From: Cervus elaphus
Lineage: Eukaryota; Chordata; Mammalia; Artiodactyla; Cervidae
DNA length: 64,000 nucleotides
Direction of reading: 5' to 3'
NCBI RefSeq assembly: GCF_910594005.1
Contig: NC_057829.1
Location: 62,975,001-63,039,000 of the forward strand
The position numbers and the translations under genes are program-made. The notes beneath the pieces are model-generated. The model searched no databases and was not told the DNA's origin. It worked only from the letters and a program-made list of their open reading frames with translations. The stretch's first letter is position 1, and the number at the start of each line of letters is the position of its first letter. This document shows, piece after piece, positions 22,707 through 34,200 of the stretch.

Positions 22707-24025
22707 AGGAATATATTCAACACATGAAGAAAGCAAAACAAAATAACTTGCCCAAACATCTCATCTAAGTTTCCTATTTGAGTTTGATTTCCCACAGCTT
22801 CATTTATTTATGAGATCAAGAAATTACTATTTTGTACTGCCTCAGACCCTATACCATGCCTTTACCTTAATGTAGGTTTTGTATCCATGCTTTTGAAAGA
22901 ATAGGATAGACAAAAAGCATCTATATTATATATGTACGTGTATGTGTGTGTGCATGCGTAAAAGAGCATCCATGTCATCACATAGTAAGACTTTTTATGA
23001 GGACCTACCAGGAATGTTTATCTCAAGGTTTAGTGTCAGGAAAATGATTTTTTTTTTTTTTAAGAAAAATTAGTTTAGGTTTTGACTCATGAACACTAAA
23101 TTATAGTTTCTGCTTTTTTTTGACTATTTGAAACCAGAAAATCAAATCTGTGGTTTATCTCTAACAAGAGAATAAAGCCATTGATATACATTAGAGTGTT
23201 AATCTTTTCCATTGCTTTATTATTCTTCTAACTCTGTTTTCTGTTTACTCTTACTTCCTCATTTATTTATTTGTATCATTTTGCTATTGGACAGAAAAGT
23301 GACCAGAAAGAAGGTTGAGAGAAGCTGTGAAAAAAAAGGCACTCAATAATTCATAGATTATCTTGCCCTCTATATACATAAAACAAAGCAAAGCCCCTTA
23401 GTTTTCTTTTCTGCTTTATTTTATTTTCTCCAAAATCTATCTTTGATTTTATTAAATATTTGGGAAAGCTTCAGGAAGTCCTATTCTCTTATCAAGTTTA
23501 AAAACACTCTTCTCTTTGTTGTAACAGATGATTTATTTGATACAATACAATTTGAGGTTGAATAATGAATCCATTAACCTTTAGCTTGTCGTAAATGGAT
23601 TTCCCCTTTTAAGAACTTTTAAGACATTTTTATGTTTTCCTGGGGCTAAAGTCAGTTCTTCTAAGTGGCACCAAGTGTTGGTAAGGGTTGAATTAATATA
23701 ATGAGAGTTACTGATATTTCCAGAACAGATTTCCCAAAGATCACGGAATACTTCACAGGTAAACTTACAGAATCTTTCTGAGTGAGAAGAGGACAGTTTT
23801 GCTTTCTTCTTTCACAGTGAACAAGACAGTCCAGGGCTTTACCGCTGGACATTCAGTCGGGGTGTACGTTTGTGTGAGTGAGAGAGAGAGAACGTACGCG
23901 TGTGTGTCTCTCTCTGTGTGTAGGGGGGTTGCTGGGGGAGGTAGAGAAGTGGAAACAGCCTTGGGGTTATCAAGAGATTGATTGGCTTGCACAGTATGGT
24001 GAAAGCCTATAGCCTTGCCCAGGTG
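22707..24025. other. Largely single-copy DNA with two microsatellite patches
   Basis: A short (TG)n lies at about 22936-22955. A mixed GT/GA/TC patch lies at 23870-23930. A poly-T is at 23050-23062. No coding evidence. An acceptor-like 'ctttcttctttcacag' ends at about 23817 but leads into no exon with a good donor. Confidence 0.4.
23870..23930 (+). repeat. Mixed GT/GA/CT microsatellite
   Basis: Successive runs TGTGTGAGTGAGAGAGAGAG, ACGTACGCGTGTGTG and TCTCTCTCTGTGTGT. The central alternating purine-pyrimidine ACGTACGCGTGTGTG is CpG-containing, unusual in this AT-rich window. Confidence 0.8.
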
Positions 24026-24029
24026 TCTA

Positions 24030-24356
24030 CAGACTTCTTCTTGAAAGACACAGATAATCAGTAATTTAGGTCTTGGGGGCTATATGGTCTCTATTGCAAC
24101 ACTGTAACTCTGCTATCATAATGCAGAAGCAGCCATAGACAATTCATAAATTGATAAGCATAGCTGTATTCCAATAAAACTATTTATGGACACTAAAATT
24201 TAAATTTCATAGAATTTTCACATGTGACAAGTATTTTTCTTCTTTGATTTTTTCCAGCCATTTACAAATACAAATAACATTTTGTAAAACCAGGTGGCCA
24301 AACAAAAACCCATGATGGGCTGTATTTGGCCTATAGTCTATAAGTTGACAATCCCT
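24030..24356. mobile_element. hAT-like non-autonomous DNA transposon, old
   Basis: Phrases 'ggtcttgggggctatatggtctctattgcaacactgtaactctgc', 'gcagaagcagccatagacaattcataaa', 'agctgtattccaataaaactatttatgg' and terminal 'ctgtatttggcctatagtctataagttgacaatccctga' follow a common mammalian hAT-Charlie-type MITE. Subfamily not named. Confidence 0.6.
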
Positions 24357-25310
24357 GATGCTCTAAGCAATTAAAATTCTCCACAGGTAAAAATCCATCA
24401 ATTACTCTCTTGGATTAAAGCATTATCTGTCATATTTCCCACAGTTGATACACAACCACCACTTGTAGGGCTAAATAACATATACATCTCTGGTACCTAT
24501 CTGTAATTATAGTCACACTCCAATATACAAATCTCCATTGTAGAAAGCATGCTAAACGTAGATTCCCTCACTCTGGGTGGAGCTCTTGAACCTACATTTT
24601 TAATCAGCATCCCAGGTGATATAATTTGTGACTAGATTCAAATCCTTGAGAAATCACTGGATCACTGAAATTATTAGGTACTTTGCTTATACAAAACACA
24701 TAAACAAAGCTCCACTAGGTCCCTAGTGACAAAAATCAAGCACTCAAAATATGGTCAACCAGCAAAGAAAGTTGGCACTGGTTTGCCAACACTGGTTTCC
24801 AATGGTTGTATAAACCTCTAGATAGATCCCTCTATTTCTCTCTTCCTATTCTAAATATCTTCCTTCTCTGTGAACTTTTAACTGACTGTGCCCACAATGA
24901 TTTACAGTAATATAGTTACGAATCCAGAAACAATCCAAGCTGTATCACCCAATTCTAATTTAAACTGACTTCATAAAAATGGAATTTGGACTTCTAAGTA
25001 AACACACATGACTGAGTAGATACTAGGAATCCCCCTTCCAGTCTTAAACATATAGAAATGTTGTGCAAATAAAGCAATGAATATAAGCTAAACTTTTCTG
25101 AAATGAAGAAAAATCTCTAAATAGAAATAAATAGGGATTCAAAATCAGAATGGTGAGTAGAATCAAGAGAACCTGAATTAAGCACAGGCCTCAAGAACGA
25201 GGACTGGGGGCTACAACTTACATCAGAAATCTCAGAGTAATATTCCATACATGAAACAGGACATTTTGTGAAGACCCTGTTTGTATCTTTTGCTCTTTCT
25301 AAGGTCTAGT
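24357..25310. other. Single-copy or unassigned old DNA
   Basis: No family or coding segment recognised. Part of 24980-25240 may be a very old LINE remnant. Confidence 0.3.
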
Positions 25311-25315
25311 CTCTT

Positions 25316-25712
25316 GTCTTTTCTTATTGACTAGCTGAGACATTTTACATATCCTGTATGCAAACCTTCTGTTGTAACTATATGGCCAGTACCTTCTCTC
25401 AGTTTGTGAGTTGCCTTTCCACTGGTGTGCTGCAGTCCATGGGGTCATAATGATTTGGACATGACTGACTGAGTGAACTGACTGAACTGAATGGTGTCTT
25501 TTAAAAAATTTAATGAAAAGAGATTGTTCATTGAAAAGAAGTTCAGTTAATCAATCTTTTTATCAGAGTTGATGATTTTTATATCTTAAGAAATCTTTGT
25601 CTACTTGAAGGTCATGAGAATACACTTTTCTTCTAAAGCTTGGTTTTATCTTTCTGTAAAGTATTTAATCAACAGTTCTGGTGTGAGATATGAATCAAGA
25701 AAAAATTTTAAA
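25316..25712 (-). mobile_element. Old L1 ORF2 3' fragment
   Basis: Antisense L1 ORF2: 'cttctctcagtttgtgagttgcctttccac', 'ggtgtcttttaaaaaatttaatgaaaag', 'tatcttaagaaatctttgtctac' and 'ggtgtgagatatgaatcaag' occur in the order of old mammalian L1s. It is interrupted by a short BovA/BovB tail. Confidence 0.7.
25428..25489 (+). mobile_element. Short BovB/BovA 3' tail insertion
   Basis: 'gtgctgcagtccatggggtcataatgatttggacatgactgactgagtgaactgactgaactgaa' is the extreme 3' end of BovB or a BovB-derived SINE, about 60 bp. A short repeat, TGGTGT, flanks it. Confidence 0.8.
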
Positions 25713-25939
25713 AGCAGCCCAAAAAAAACCCAAAAAACAAAAACACTTCACCTTCAAAAGAGTGATCATATTACTTACATTTGACTTCTCAACACAAACT
25801 ATAGAAGATAGAAGATAATGAAATGAGATTTCTTTCAATAGCTAATTCCATTTTTTCTCAGTACAACTATGATTTATCTAGGTGTGGTTTTCTTTGTATG
25901 TATCCTTATAACAATTTGCTGAGCTTCTTCTATAAATGC
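25713..25939. other. Unassigned A-rich/T-rich DNA
   Basis: Includes an A/C-rich stretch, 'cccaaaaaaaacccaaaaaac'. Nothing else recognised. Confidence 0.3.
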
Positions 25940-26480
25940 TTTTCAATTGAGCCAAAATTGTGTAACATAAAATTAACCATTTTAAAGTTCATAATTCAGT
26001 GGCATTTAGCCCAGTCATAATGTTGTACAACCATCTTCAGTATCTAGTTCCAAAACATTTTCACCTAAAAATGAAACCCCATATCCATTAGGCAGTCAAT
26101 CCTCATTCTCCTCTCCCACCACCCCCTAGGAACCACTAATTTTTCTGTTCCTATAGATATACATATTCTGGGTATTCCATATAAATGGAACCACTTGATA
26201 TGTGGTCCTTTGTGATTGGCTTCTTTCACTTAGCATAATGTTTTCAAAGTTTATCCATGTCGTGTCGTGTACCAGTACTTATTCCATTGAATAGATATAC
26301 CACATTTTATTTATATATTCAAAAGGTAGACTTCTTCTATCTTTTGGCTTTTGTAAATATTGCTGTTATGAACATTCATGAAAAGTACTTGCTTTTAAGA
26401 ATACCTGTTTGCAATTTAAAAAATACCTATTATCAGTTCTTTGGAATGTATAACTCTAAGAAGAACTGCTGCATCAGATA
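25940..26480 (-). mobile_element. Old L1 3'UTR, antisense
   Basis: Contains 'cataattcagtggcatttagcccagtcataatgttgtacaaccatc', 'aaccactaatttttctgttcctatagat', 'tattccatataaatggaaccacttgatatgtggtc', 'ttcacttagcataatgttttcaaagtttatccatg' and 'tattgctgttatgaacattcatg', the standard order of an old L1 3' region. Confidence 0.8.
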
Positions 26481-26499
26481 TTAATTCTAACTTTTTAAA

Positions 26500-27970
26500 C
26501 AGGTGAGTTTCTTCAATTTGTGGCATTTTCTTTGTCATTATGTTTTCAAAAATTGCTTCTGTTGCATTCTCTCCTCTTATTTTGGCACTCCAGAAAAAAA
26601 GTCAACAGTAAAAGTTGACTGTATCCCACATATTCCATGTACTCACTTTCAGCATTCTTTTTATTTTTTCCTGTGCTTCATTTTGGATATTTCCTATTAA
26701 CTTGTCTATAAGTTAATTAATCCTTTTTTATTTTTGCTATATCTTGTCTGTTACACACATCCAAAGAGTTCTTAATTTCAGATACCTTTGCACTTGCAGA
26801 TTGTCCATTTGATTTTTGTAAAATGGGTTCCAATTTTTTGTTAAAATCCTGTCTTTAACCTTTATTCATATTTTCTATACTTTCTTGAACATACTGATCA
26901 GAATTATTTCAAGTTCCCTGTCTGATAACACAAATGCCAGAATCACATAAGTATACACATGCACATGTCTGTGAGTGTGTTTCTTCTCTCTTAGCTTCTG
27001 ACAATTTAGTTCTATTTTTTGGCTTGCTTCATAATTTTCAAGTGGATATTGGACATTGCAAATTAAAAACTGTAAAGGCTATGGACAATTTGCCATTTTC
27101 CAAAGACAGTTATGTTTGCTTCTGGAAAGAACAGAGAATACCAGCAGATCATCTGGATCCTATTAAAGTTTAGGTTAAGGCTTTGGTAGGTTTGGTCTTT
27201 TTGGATTAACCCTTACCCCTAAGATACTGACTGTCCTTACTTCCAGGGCGTGGTCATTACTCCCAGGGTATAAGCCATTGGAAAAGACCCTGATGCTGGG
27301 AAAGACTGAAAGCATGGGGAGAAGGGGATGACAGAGGATGAGACGGTTGGATGGCATCATCGACTCAATGGACATGAGTTTGACCAAGCTCTGAGAGTTG
27401 ATGATGGACAGGGAAGCCTGCAGTCCATGCAGTTGCAAAGAGTCAGACACGAGTGAGCAACTGAACTGAACTGATCAGGCTTTCAGAGTCTCAACTGAGA
27501 CTCTCAACCAGGCATATCTCCTGCCCATTGACGGGACTTGAGCTCTAATCTGTTTGTCTAATATTTTATGTGGCTGCTGAAATCTTTGTGTAGTTGTTCA
27601 GCCTCTCAACTATGGTTTTTTGCTTCATTTCTAGTCATCTCACCACTTATACATTATAACTGAGGAGTTGGCCAGTCACTTATGGAGAATTTGTATCATA
27701 TTTTTGGGTTCCTTCTTTGTGATTTGCTTTTCTCTGGGATTTTGCCCATTAATACCACAACCACTTTGGCAGCCCCATGTTCTATTTCCCCAGCCCCAAA
27801 GAATGCTGTTTCTGTTTTAACTCTATTCCTCTAGGTGATAATCTGGAAAATGTCCTTAGGGAGAAATTTAGGGATGATGGTGATGGGGGTTCACTTCATA
27901 GACTTCCCTTTTTTCAAGTCCTATCCCCTCAAGTCTCTGTGTTGATTATACTCCGATGCCTTTGAGAGGT
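26500..27970 (-). mobile_element. HAL1/L1-ORF1-like old LINE, antisense
   Basis: Antisense sequence including 'catactgatcagaattatttcaagttccctgtctgataacacaaatgccag' and 'ttttcaagtggatattggacattg' follows the ORF1-type region of old L1/HAL1 elements. No intact frame. A BovB tail interrupts it at 27276-27474. The right boundary is soft. Confidence 0.55.
27276..27474 (+). mobile_element. BovB LINE 3' tail fragment
   Basis: 'cattggaaaagaccctgatgctgggaaagactgaaagc', 'gatgagacggttggatggcatcatcgactcaatggacatgagtttg' and 'agagtcagacacgagtgagcaactgaactgaactga' mark the last 200 bp of BovB. No clear TSD. Confidence 0.92.
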
Positions 27971-28169
27971 TATTTTATTGTTTGACCACCTTTTTGAATT
28001 GTTTTTGATGGGAAGGTCAGTCCAATACAAACTATTCTCTCATGACCAGACCAGAAGATCTCTACAAACCAGTTTAACAAAACCTTTAAAGAACAAATAA
28101 TCCCTATGTTAAATTGTGGTAAAAGAATAGATTGTTTCAAAGGATAAAGAACAAAAACCACTCAAATCA

Positions 28170-29212
28170 TTTTATGATGGTAGAACCCTGATTCTAAATG
28201 CGGTAAAGAATAGAACAAGAAAATAAAATCATAGAATCATTTCCTTTATGAATATAGAAACAAAAATCTTAAAGTATTAGCAAATAGAAGCTAGCAATGT
28301 ATTAAAAAAATTTCCCATCTAGATAGGGTTTATCCTATAAACAGAAAGGTGATTCAATGTCAAAAAAATTGTTCATGTAATACACAATCTTAATGTGCTA
28401 AAAGAGAGAAATCACATGATCATCTCAATGGATACAAAAAGAGTTAGATAAAATTTGACACTTTCCATTACTTAGAAAGTAATATTCAAAAATAATAATC
28501 AATTATACTCCAATAAAAATCTTTTCTAAAAAAGAAAAACAACTGAAGAGGAATACAAAAGCAAGCTTAAAAGACCAAAAAGAAAGAATACTCCATACAC
28601 AGGCTAAATTACTGGTGATTTTTCATACATACATTTTATTAAAGAAATATGAACTTTATACCTGTCTAATATTTACACAAAGGGAAAATAATTAAAATAA
28701 ATAAAGTAATGCTTATTTACTTATATGAAAACCTAGTCTGAGGTATAAAATTACATGTCTGACTAAATGCAAATGCCGAAAGGATATGGCATCAAAAATA
28801 AGTAGATAAAGTTCATCAAATGGCATTTCCTCAACATTTAAAAACAAATATCTTAAATATTCCTATATTTAGTAGAAAGTTTTGTCATTTCAACCTTTTC
28901 CAAATGACTCCCCCAAAAGATAATCATTCATTATCCTTTGATCATGACAAAGGTTCTTTGATCTGGCTTAGTTATTCAAAGACATTAAACTCTACTCCTT
29001 GATAAGCCAAATAAAAAAATAAAAATAAGTTTAAAATAATAAAACAACTCTTTAACAGAGATAAGAAGATCTTCTTAACCTGATAAAGGCTATCTACCAA
29101 AAACCCAGAAAATATATCATACTGTATAGTAAAAATTAAGTCACTCCCACTCAAGTCAAGAAAAAACAAGGATATATTCCATTACCCTCACTATTTAACA
29201 GCATACTGAAGT
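28170..29212 (+). mobile_element. Old L1 ORF2 (RT region), left part of a nested host
   Basis: 'gggtttatcctataaacagaaaggtgattcaatgtc', then 'aatgtgctaaaagagagaaatcacatgatcatctcaatggatacaaaaagag', translate to degenerate L1 RT-region peptide (RNHMIISMDTK). 29060-29205 reads GIYQKPRKYIILYSK-like sequence and ends at 'ttaacagcatactgaa', equivalent to the L1 LFN..LE motif. About 500 bp between (28530-29040) is not recognisable L1 and may be another insertion. BovB interrupts the element at 29213. Confidence 0.65.
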
Positions 29213-32200
29213 TAATCTGATCACAGGACCACAGTCCTGTCTAACGCAATGAAACTAAGCCATGCCGTGTGGGGCCACCCAAGGTGGTAGGGTCATGGTG
29301 GAGAGGTCTGACAGAATGTGGTCCACTGGAGAAGGGAATGGCAAACCACTTCAGTATTCTTGCCTTGAGAACCCCATGAACAGTATGAGAAGGCAAAATG
29401 ATAGGATACTGAAAGTTGAATTCCACAGGTCTGTAGGTGCCCAATATGCTACAGGAAATCAGAGGAGAAATAACTCCAGAAAGAATGAAGGGATGGAGCC
29501 AAAGCAAAAACAACACCCAGTTGTGGATGGGACTGGTGATAGAAGCATGGTCTGATGCTGTAAAGAGCACTGTTGCATAGGAACCTGGAATGTTAGGTCC
29601 ATGAATCAAGGCAAATTGGAAGTGGTCAAGCAGGAGATGGCAAGAGTGAATGTCGACATTCTAGGAATCAGCAAACTAAAATGGACTGGAAGGGGTGAAT
29701 TTAACTCAGATGACCATTATATCTACTACTATGGGCAGGAATCCCTTAGAAGAAATGAAGTAGCCATCATGGTCAACAAGAGAGTCCGAAATACAGTACT
29801 TGGATGCAATCTCAGAAACGACAGAATGATCTCTGTTTGTTTCAAAGGCAAACCATTCAATATCACCGTAATCCAAGCCTATGCCCCAACCAGTAACGCT
29901 GAAGAAGCTGAAGTTGAACGGTTCTATGAAGACCTACAGGACCTTTTAGAACTAAAACCCAAAAAAGATGTCCTTTTCATTATGGGGACTGGAATGCAAA
30001 AGTAGGAAGTCAAGAAACACCTGGAGTAACAGGAAAATTTGGCCTTGGAATACGGAATGAAGCAGGGCAAAAGCTAACAGAGTTTTGCCAAGAGAATGCA
30101 CTGGTCATAGCAAACACCCTCTTCCAACAACACAAGAAAAGACTCTACACATGGACATCACCAGATGGGCAACACCAAAATCAGATTGATTATATTCTTT
30201 GCAGCCAAAGATGGAGAAGCTCTATACGGCAGCAAAAACAAGACCAGGAGCTGACTGTGGCTCAGATCATGAACTCCTCATTGCCAAATTCAGACCTAAA
30301 CTGAAGAAAGTAGGGAAAACCACTAGACCATTCAGGTATGACCTAAATCAAATCCCTTATGACTATACAGTGGAAGTGAGAAATAGTTTAAGGGACTAGA
30401 TTTGATAGACAGAGAGCCTGATGAACTATAGACAGAGGTTCATGACATTGTACAGGAGACAGGGATCAAGACCATCCCCAAGGAAAAGAAGTGCAAAAAG
30501 GCAAAATGCTTGTCTGAGGAGGCATTACAAATAGCTGTGAAAAGAAGAGAAGCAAAAAGCAAAGGAGAAAAGGAAAGATATTCCCATTTGAATGCAGAGT
30601 TCCAAAGAATAGCCAGGAGAGATAGGAAAGCCTTCCTCAGCAATCAATGCAAAGAAATAGAGGAAAACAACAGAATGGGAAAGACTAGAGATCTCTTCAA
30701 GAAAATTAGAGATATCAAGGGAACATTTCGGGCAAAGATGGGTTCGATAAAGGACAGAAATGGTATGGACCTAACAGAAGCAGAAGATATTAAGAAGAGG
30801 TGGCAAGAATACACAGAATAACTGTACAAAAAAGATCTTCATGACCCAGATAATCACAATGGTGTGATCACTCACCTAGAGCCAGACATCCTGGAATGTG
30901 AAGTCAAGTGGGCCTTAGAAAGCATCACTACGAACAAAGCTAGTGGATGTGATGGAATTCCAGTTGAGCTATTTCAAATCCTGAAAGATGATGCTGTGAA
31001 AGTGCTGCACTCAATATGCCAGCAAATTTGGAAAACTCAGCACTGGCCACAGGACTGGAAAAGGTCAGTTTTCATTCCAATCCCTAAGAAAGGCAATCCC
31101 AAAGAATGCTCAAACTACCGCACAATTGCACTCATCTCACACGCTAGTAAAGTAATGCTCAAAATTCTCCAAGCTAGGCTTCAGCAATATGTGAACCATG
31201 AACTTCCAGATGTTCAAGCTGGTTGTAGAAAAGGCCGAGGAACCAGAGATCAAATTTCCAATATCCTCTGGGTCATCGAAAAAGCAAGAGAGTTCCAGAA
31301 AAACATTTATTTCTGCTTTATTGACTACGCCAAAGCCTCCGACTGTGTGGATCACAATAAACTGTGGAAAATGCTGAAAGAGATGGGAATACCAAACCAC
31401 CTGACCTGCCTCTAGAGAAACCTGTATGCAGGTCAGGAAGCAACAGTTAGAACTGGACATGGAACAACAGGCTGCTTCCAAATAGGAAAAGGAGTACGTC
31501 AAGGCTGTATATTGTCACCCTGCTTATTTAACTTATATGCAGAGTACATCATGAGAAACGCTGGGCTGGAAGAAGCACAAGCTGGAATCAGGATTGCTGG
31601 GAGAAATATCAATAACCTCAGATATACAGATGACATCACCCTTATGGCAGAGAGTGAAGAGGAACTAAAAAGCCTCTTGATGAAAGTGAAAGAGGAGAGT
31701 GAAAAAGTTGGCTTAAAGCTTAACATTCAGAAAACTAAGATCATGGCATCTGGTCCCATCACCTCATGGGAAATAGATGGGGAGACAGTGGAAACATTGT
31801 CAGACTTCATTTTTTTGGGCTCCAAAATCACTGCAGATGGTGATTGTAGCCATGAAATTAAAAGACACTTACTCCTTGGAAGGAAAGTTATGACAACCTA
31901 GATAGCAAATTAAAAAGCAGAGACATTACTTTGCCAACAAAGGTTCATCTGGTCAAGGCTATGGTTTTTCCAGTGGTCATGTATGGATGTGAGAGTTGGA
32001 CTGTGAAGAAAGCTGAGCACCGAAAAATTGATGCTTTTGAACTGTGGTGTTGGAGAAGACTCTTGAGAGTCCCTTGGACTGCAAGGAGATCCCACCAGTC
32101 CATCCTAAAGGTGATCAGTCCTGGGTGTTCATTGGAAGGACTGATGCTGAAGCTGAAACTCCTGTACTTTGGCCACCTCATGCGAAGAGTTGACTCATTG

Positions 32201-32410
32201 GAAAAGACCCTGATGCTGGGAGGGATTGGGGGCAGGAGGAGAAGGGGACCACAGAGGATGAGATGGCTGGATGGCATCACCGACTCGATGGACATGGGTT
32301 TGGATAGACTCTGGGAGTTGGTGATGGAGAGGGGGGCCTGGCATGCTGCGATTCATGGGGTCGCAAAGAGTCGGACACGACTGAGCGACTGAACTGAACT
32401 GAACTGAACT
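29213..32410 (+). mobile_element. BovB (RTE-clade) LINE, near full length, inactive
   Basis: A 3.2 kb sense copy, the largest BovB here. It has a 5' region ('gatcacaggaccacagtcctgtct', 'ccatgccgtgtggggccaccc'), an endonuclease, an RT and the (GAACT)n tail at 32388-32410. It interrupts an old L1: left flank 'catactgaa' and right flank 'gagatcctaactagt' together restore the L1 text. Only about 8 bp of possible TSD (actgRag) is visible. RTE elements spread horizontally in vertebrates, and BovB is the ruminant representative. Confidence 0.95.
29262..32392 (+). pseudogene. BovB ORF (AP endonuclease + reverse transcriptase), broken
   Basis: The protein nicks target DNA (APE domain) and copies LINE RNA (RT). 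APE segments are readable at 29601-30005, with KLKWTGRGEFNSDDHY and NITVIQAYAPTSNAEEAEVE. A one-base loss in a G run near 29984-29988 breaks the frame inside the expected GDWNAK motif. Reading shifts again around 30200 and 30385-30399. The RT spans about 30864-31900, with IPIPKKGNPKECSNYRTIAL and FIDYAKASDCVDH. A TAG stop sits at 31413-31415. The active-site box reads YTDD (31623-31634) instead of YADD. A stop after VMTT (31899-31901) precedes the C-terminal part (31931-32392), which ends KSRTRLSD. At least five lesions make it non-functional. Confidence 0.93.
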
Positions 32411-33061
32411 GGAGATCCTAACTAGTTCAAAAAAAAAAAATAGACAAAAAACACAAAGAAACTCAAAACGAAAGCTCATAGCTATTAGAAAGAAAGAAAC
32501 AAATTGATCATAATTTGTAAGCAATACAATGGTCTATAGAAAAGTTCAATGCCTCAGTTGGTAAAGAATCTGCCTGCAATGCATGAGACACAGGAGACAT
32601 GGGTCAATCCTTGGGTCAGGAAGATCCCCTAGAAAAGGAAATGGCAACCCACTCCAGTATTCTTGTCTGGAAAATCCTATGGACATAGGAGCCTGGTGGG
32701 CTACAGTCCATGGAGTCACAAACAGCTGGACACAACTTAGTGACTAAAACAAACAAAACAAAAATAAACTACAGAAAATAACTGAAAACCAGAGATGAAA
32801 TTTAACATGATAATAACTTTAAAAATTAACATATGAAACCTATAGCATTCCTAAATACTAAAAACAACTAATTAAAAAACATAGTGGAAATAATGACATT
32901 CACATCTGTAGCAAACCTGTAAGATCCTTAGGAAGAAATTTATCCCAATGTGCAGGAACTATACGAAGAAAATTATAAGATCAGAGTTTTAGTTTACATC
33001 TAAAAATAAAAATATATTCCAGATGGAATTAGGCATACATATCAAAAGGAAAAAAAAAAAG
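32411..33061 (+). mobile_element. Old L1 ORF2, right part of the nested host
   Basis: Continues the L1 broken by BovB: 'gagatcctaactagttc', then at 32760-33061 a degraded ORF2 stretch with 'gcattcctaaatactaaaaacaactaattaaaaaacatagtggaa', 'ctgtaagatccttaggaagaaatttatcccaatgtgcaggaactatacgaagaaaat'. It is interrupted by a Bov-tA at about 32550-32750. Confidence 0.65.
32550..32750 (+). mobile_element. Bov-tA SINE
   Basis: 'gcctcagttggtaaagaatctgcctgcaatgcatgagac', 'gggtcaatccttgggtcaggaagatcccctag', 'aatggcaacccactccagtattcttgtc', 'cctggtgggctacagtccatggagtcac', 'cttagtgactaaaac'. The first few bases of the head are lost. Confidence 0.93.
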
Positions 33062-33072
33062 CTTTAAAACTC

Positions 33073-33268
33073 GGGCTTCCCAGGTAGTACAGTAGTAATG
33101 AATTCACCTGCCAGTGCAGGACATGCAAGAGTTTTTTTGATCCCTGGGTCAGGAAGATTACCCTGGAGGAGAAAAGGGCAACCCACTCCAGCATTCTTGC
33201 CTGGAAAATTCCATGGACACAGAAGCCTGGTGGACAACAATCCATGGTCTTGCAAATGACTGAGCATG
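33073..33268 (+). mobile_element. Bov-tA half of a Bov-tA/L1 chimeric insertion
   Basis: Head 'gggcttcccaggtagtacagtagtaatgaattcacctgccagtgcagg', body 'gggcaacccactccagcattcttgcctgg', end 'caaatgactgagcatgac'. It lacks an A-rich tail and its own right-hand TSD. It passes directly into L1 sequence. The shared TSD (CTTTAAAACTC, 33062-33072; CTTTTAAAACTC, 33779-33790) encloses SINE plus L1. Confidence 0.88.
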
Positions 33269-33778
33269 ACTATTACTCAGCCATTAAAAAGAATACATTT
33301 GAATCAGTTCTAATGAGATGGATGAAACTGGAGCCCATTATACAGAGTGAAGTAAGCCAGAAAGATAAACACCAATACAACAGTATACTAACAGTATACT
33401 AATGCATATATATGGAATTTAAAAAGATGGCAACGATAACGCTATATGCAGGACAGAAAAAGAGATACAGATGTATAGAACAGACTTCTGGACTCTGTGG
33501 GAGAAGGCGAGGGTGGAATGATCTGAGAGGAAAGCATTGAAACATGTATATTATCAAGTGTGAAACAGATCGCCAGCCCAGGTTGGATGCATGAGACAAG
33601 TGCTCAGGGCTGGTGCACTGGGATGACCCAGAGGGATGGGATGGAGAGGGAGGTGGGAAGGGGGATCAGGATGGGGAACACATGTAATCCATGGCTGATT
33701 CATGTCAATGTATGGCAAAAACCACTACAATATTGTAAAGTAATTAGCCTCCAACTAATAAAAATTAAGAAAAAAAAA
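33269..33778 (+). mobile_element. Bovine-type L1 3' end half of the chimera
   Basis: Sense L1 3' end. It holds the last codons of ORF2 ('tattactcagccattaaaaagaatacatttgaatc ... cagagtgaagtaagccagaaagataaa', ending near 'catatatatggaat'), then the 3'UTR with 'gtgaaacagatcgccagcccaggttggatgcatgag' and an A-rich tail at 33765-33778. It contains an 11-bp tandem duplication, acagtatacta, at 33380-33401. It is severely 5'-truncated, at exactly the SINE junction. Confidence 0.9.
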
Positions 33779-33790
33779 CTTTTAAAACTC

Positions 33791-34200
33791 TAAGAAAAAA
33801 ATGGAGAATATACTTAAGATTTTATAATAGGAAATGTTTTTTATTATACTGTATAGGAGAGAAAATAAATGAAATAAATTTATATTTAACAATATACACA
33901 GATCTTAAAAACATGTTGAACAAAGAAATTTATAGAACATGTAGTGTTATCACCCTATACTTAAGTAATTCTATATAATTTTCAATTATATAATTCACAT
34001 GAATGTTTAAAGTATATAAAGCAATAGAATAGATAAAGATTCTCATGGCTTTAGTAAAACTATAAAACCTATTGACAGAATGCATGCAATCTAAAGTTAT
34101 GTATCTCTAGGAAGTAAGGGACAAGGTAGGGGAATAGGTAAACCTCAATTTTATATCTATAATATTTTGTTTTATATAAAAATGTCATAAGCAAAACCTA
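33791..34200. mobile_element. Unassigned AT-rich old LINE-like DNA
   Basis: Follows the chimera and may continue the old L1 host. 'aggtaaacctcaattttatatctataatattttgttttatataaaaatgtc' resembles old L1-associated 3' sequence. Family not established. Confidence 0.35.

Noticed and set aside
23795..23870. Acceptor-like 'ctttcttctttcacag' followed by an open frame
   Set aside because: No convincing donor follows. The sequence runs into a microsatellite and the peptide is low-complexity.
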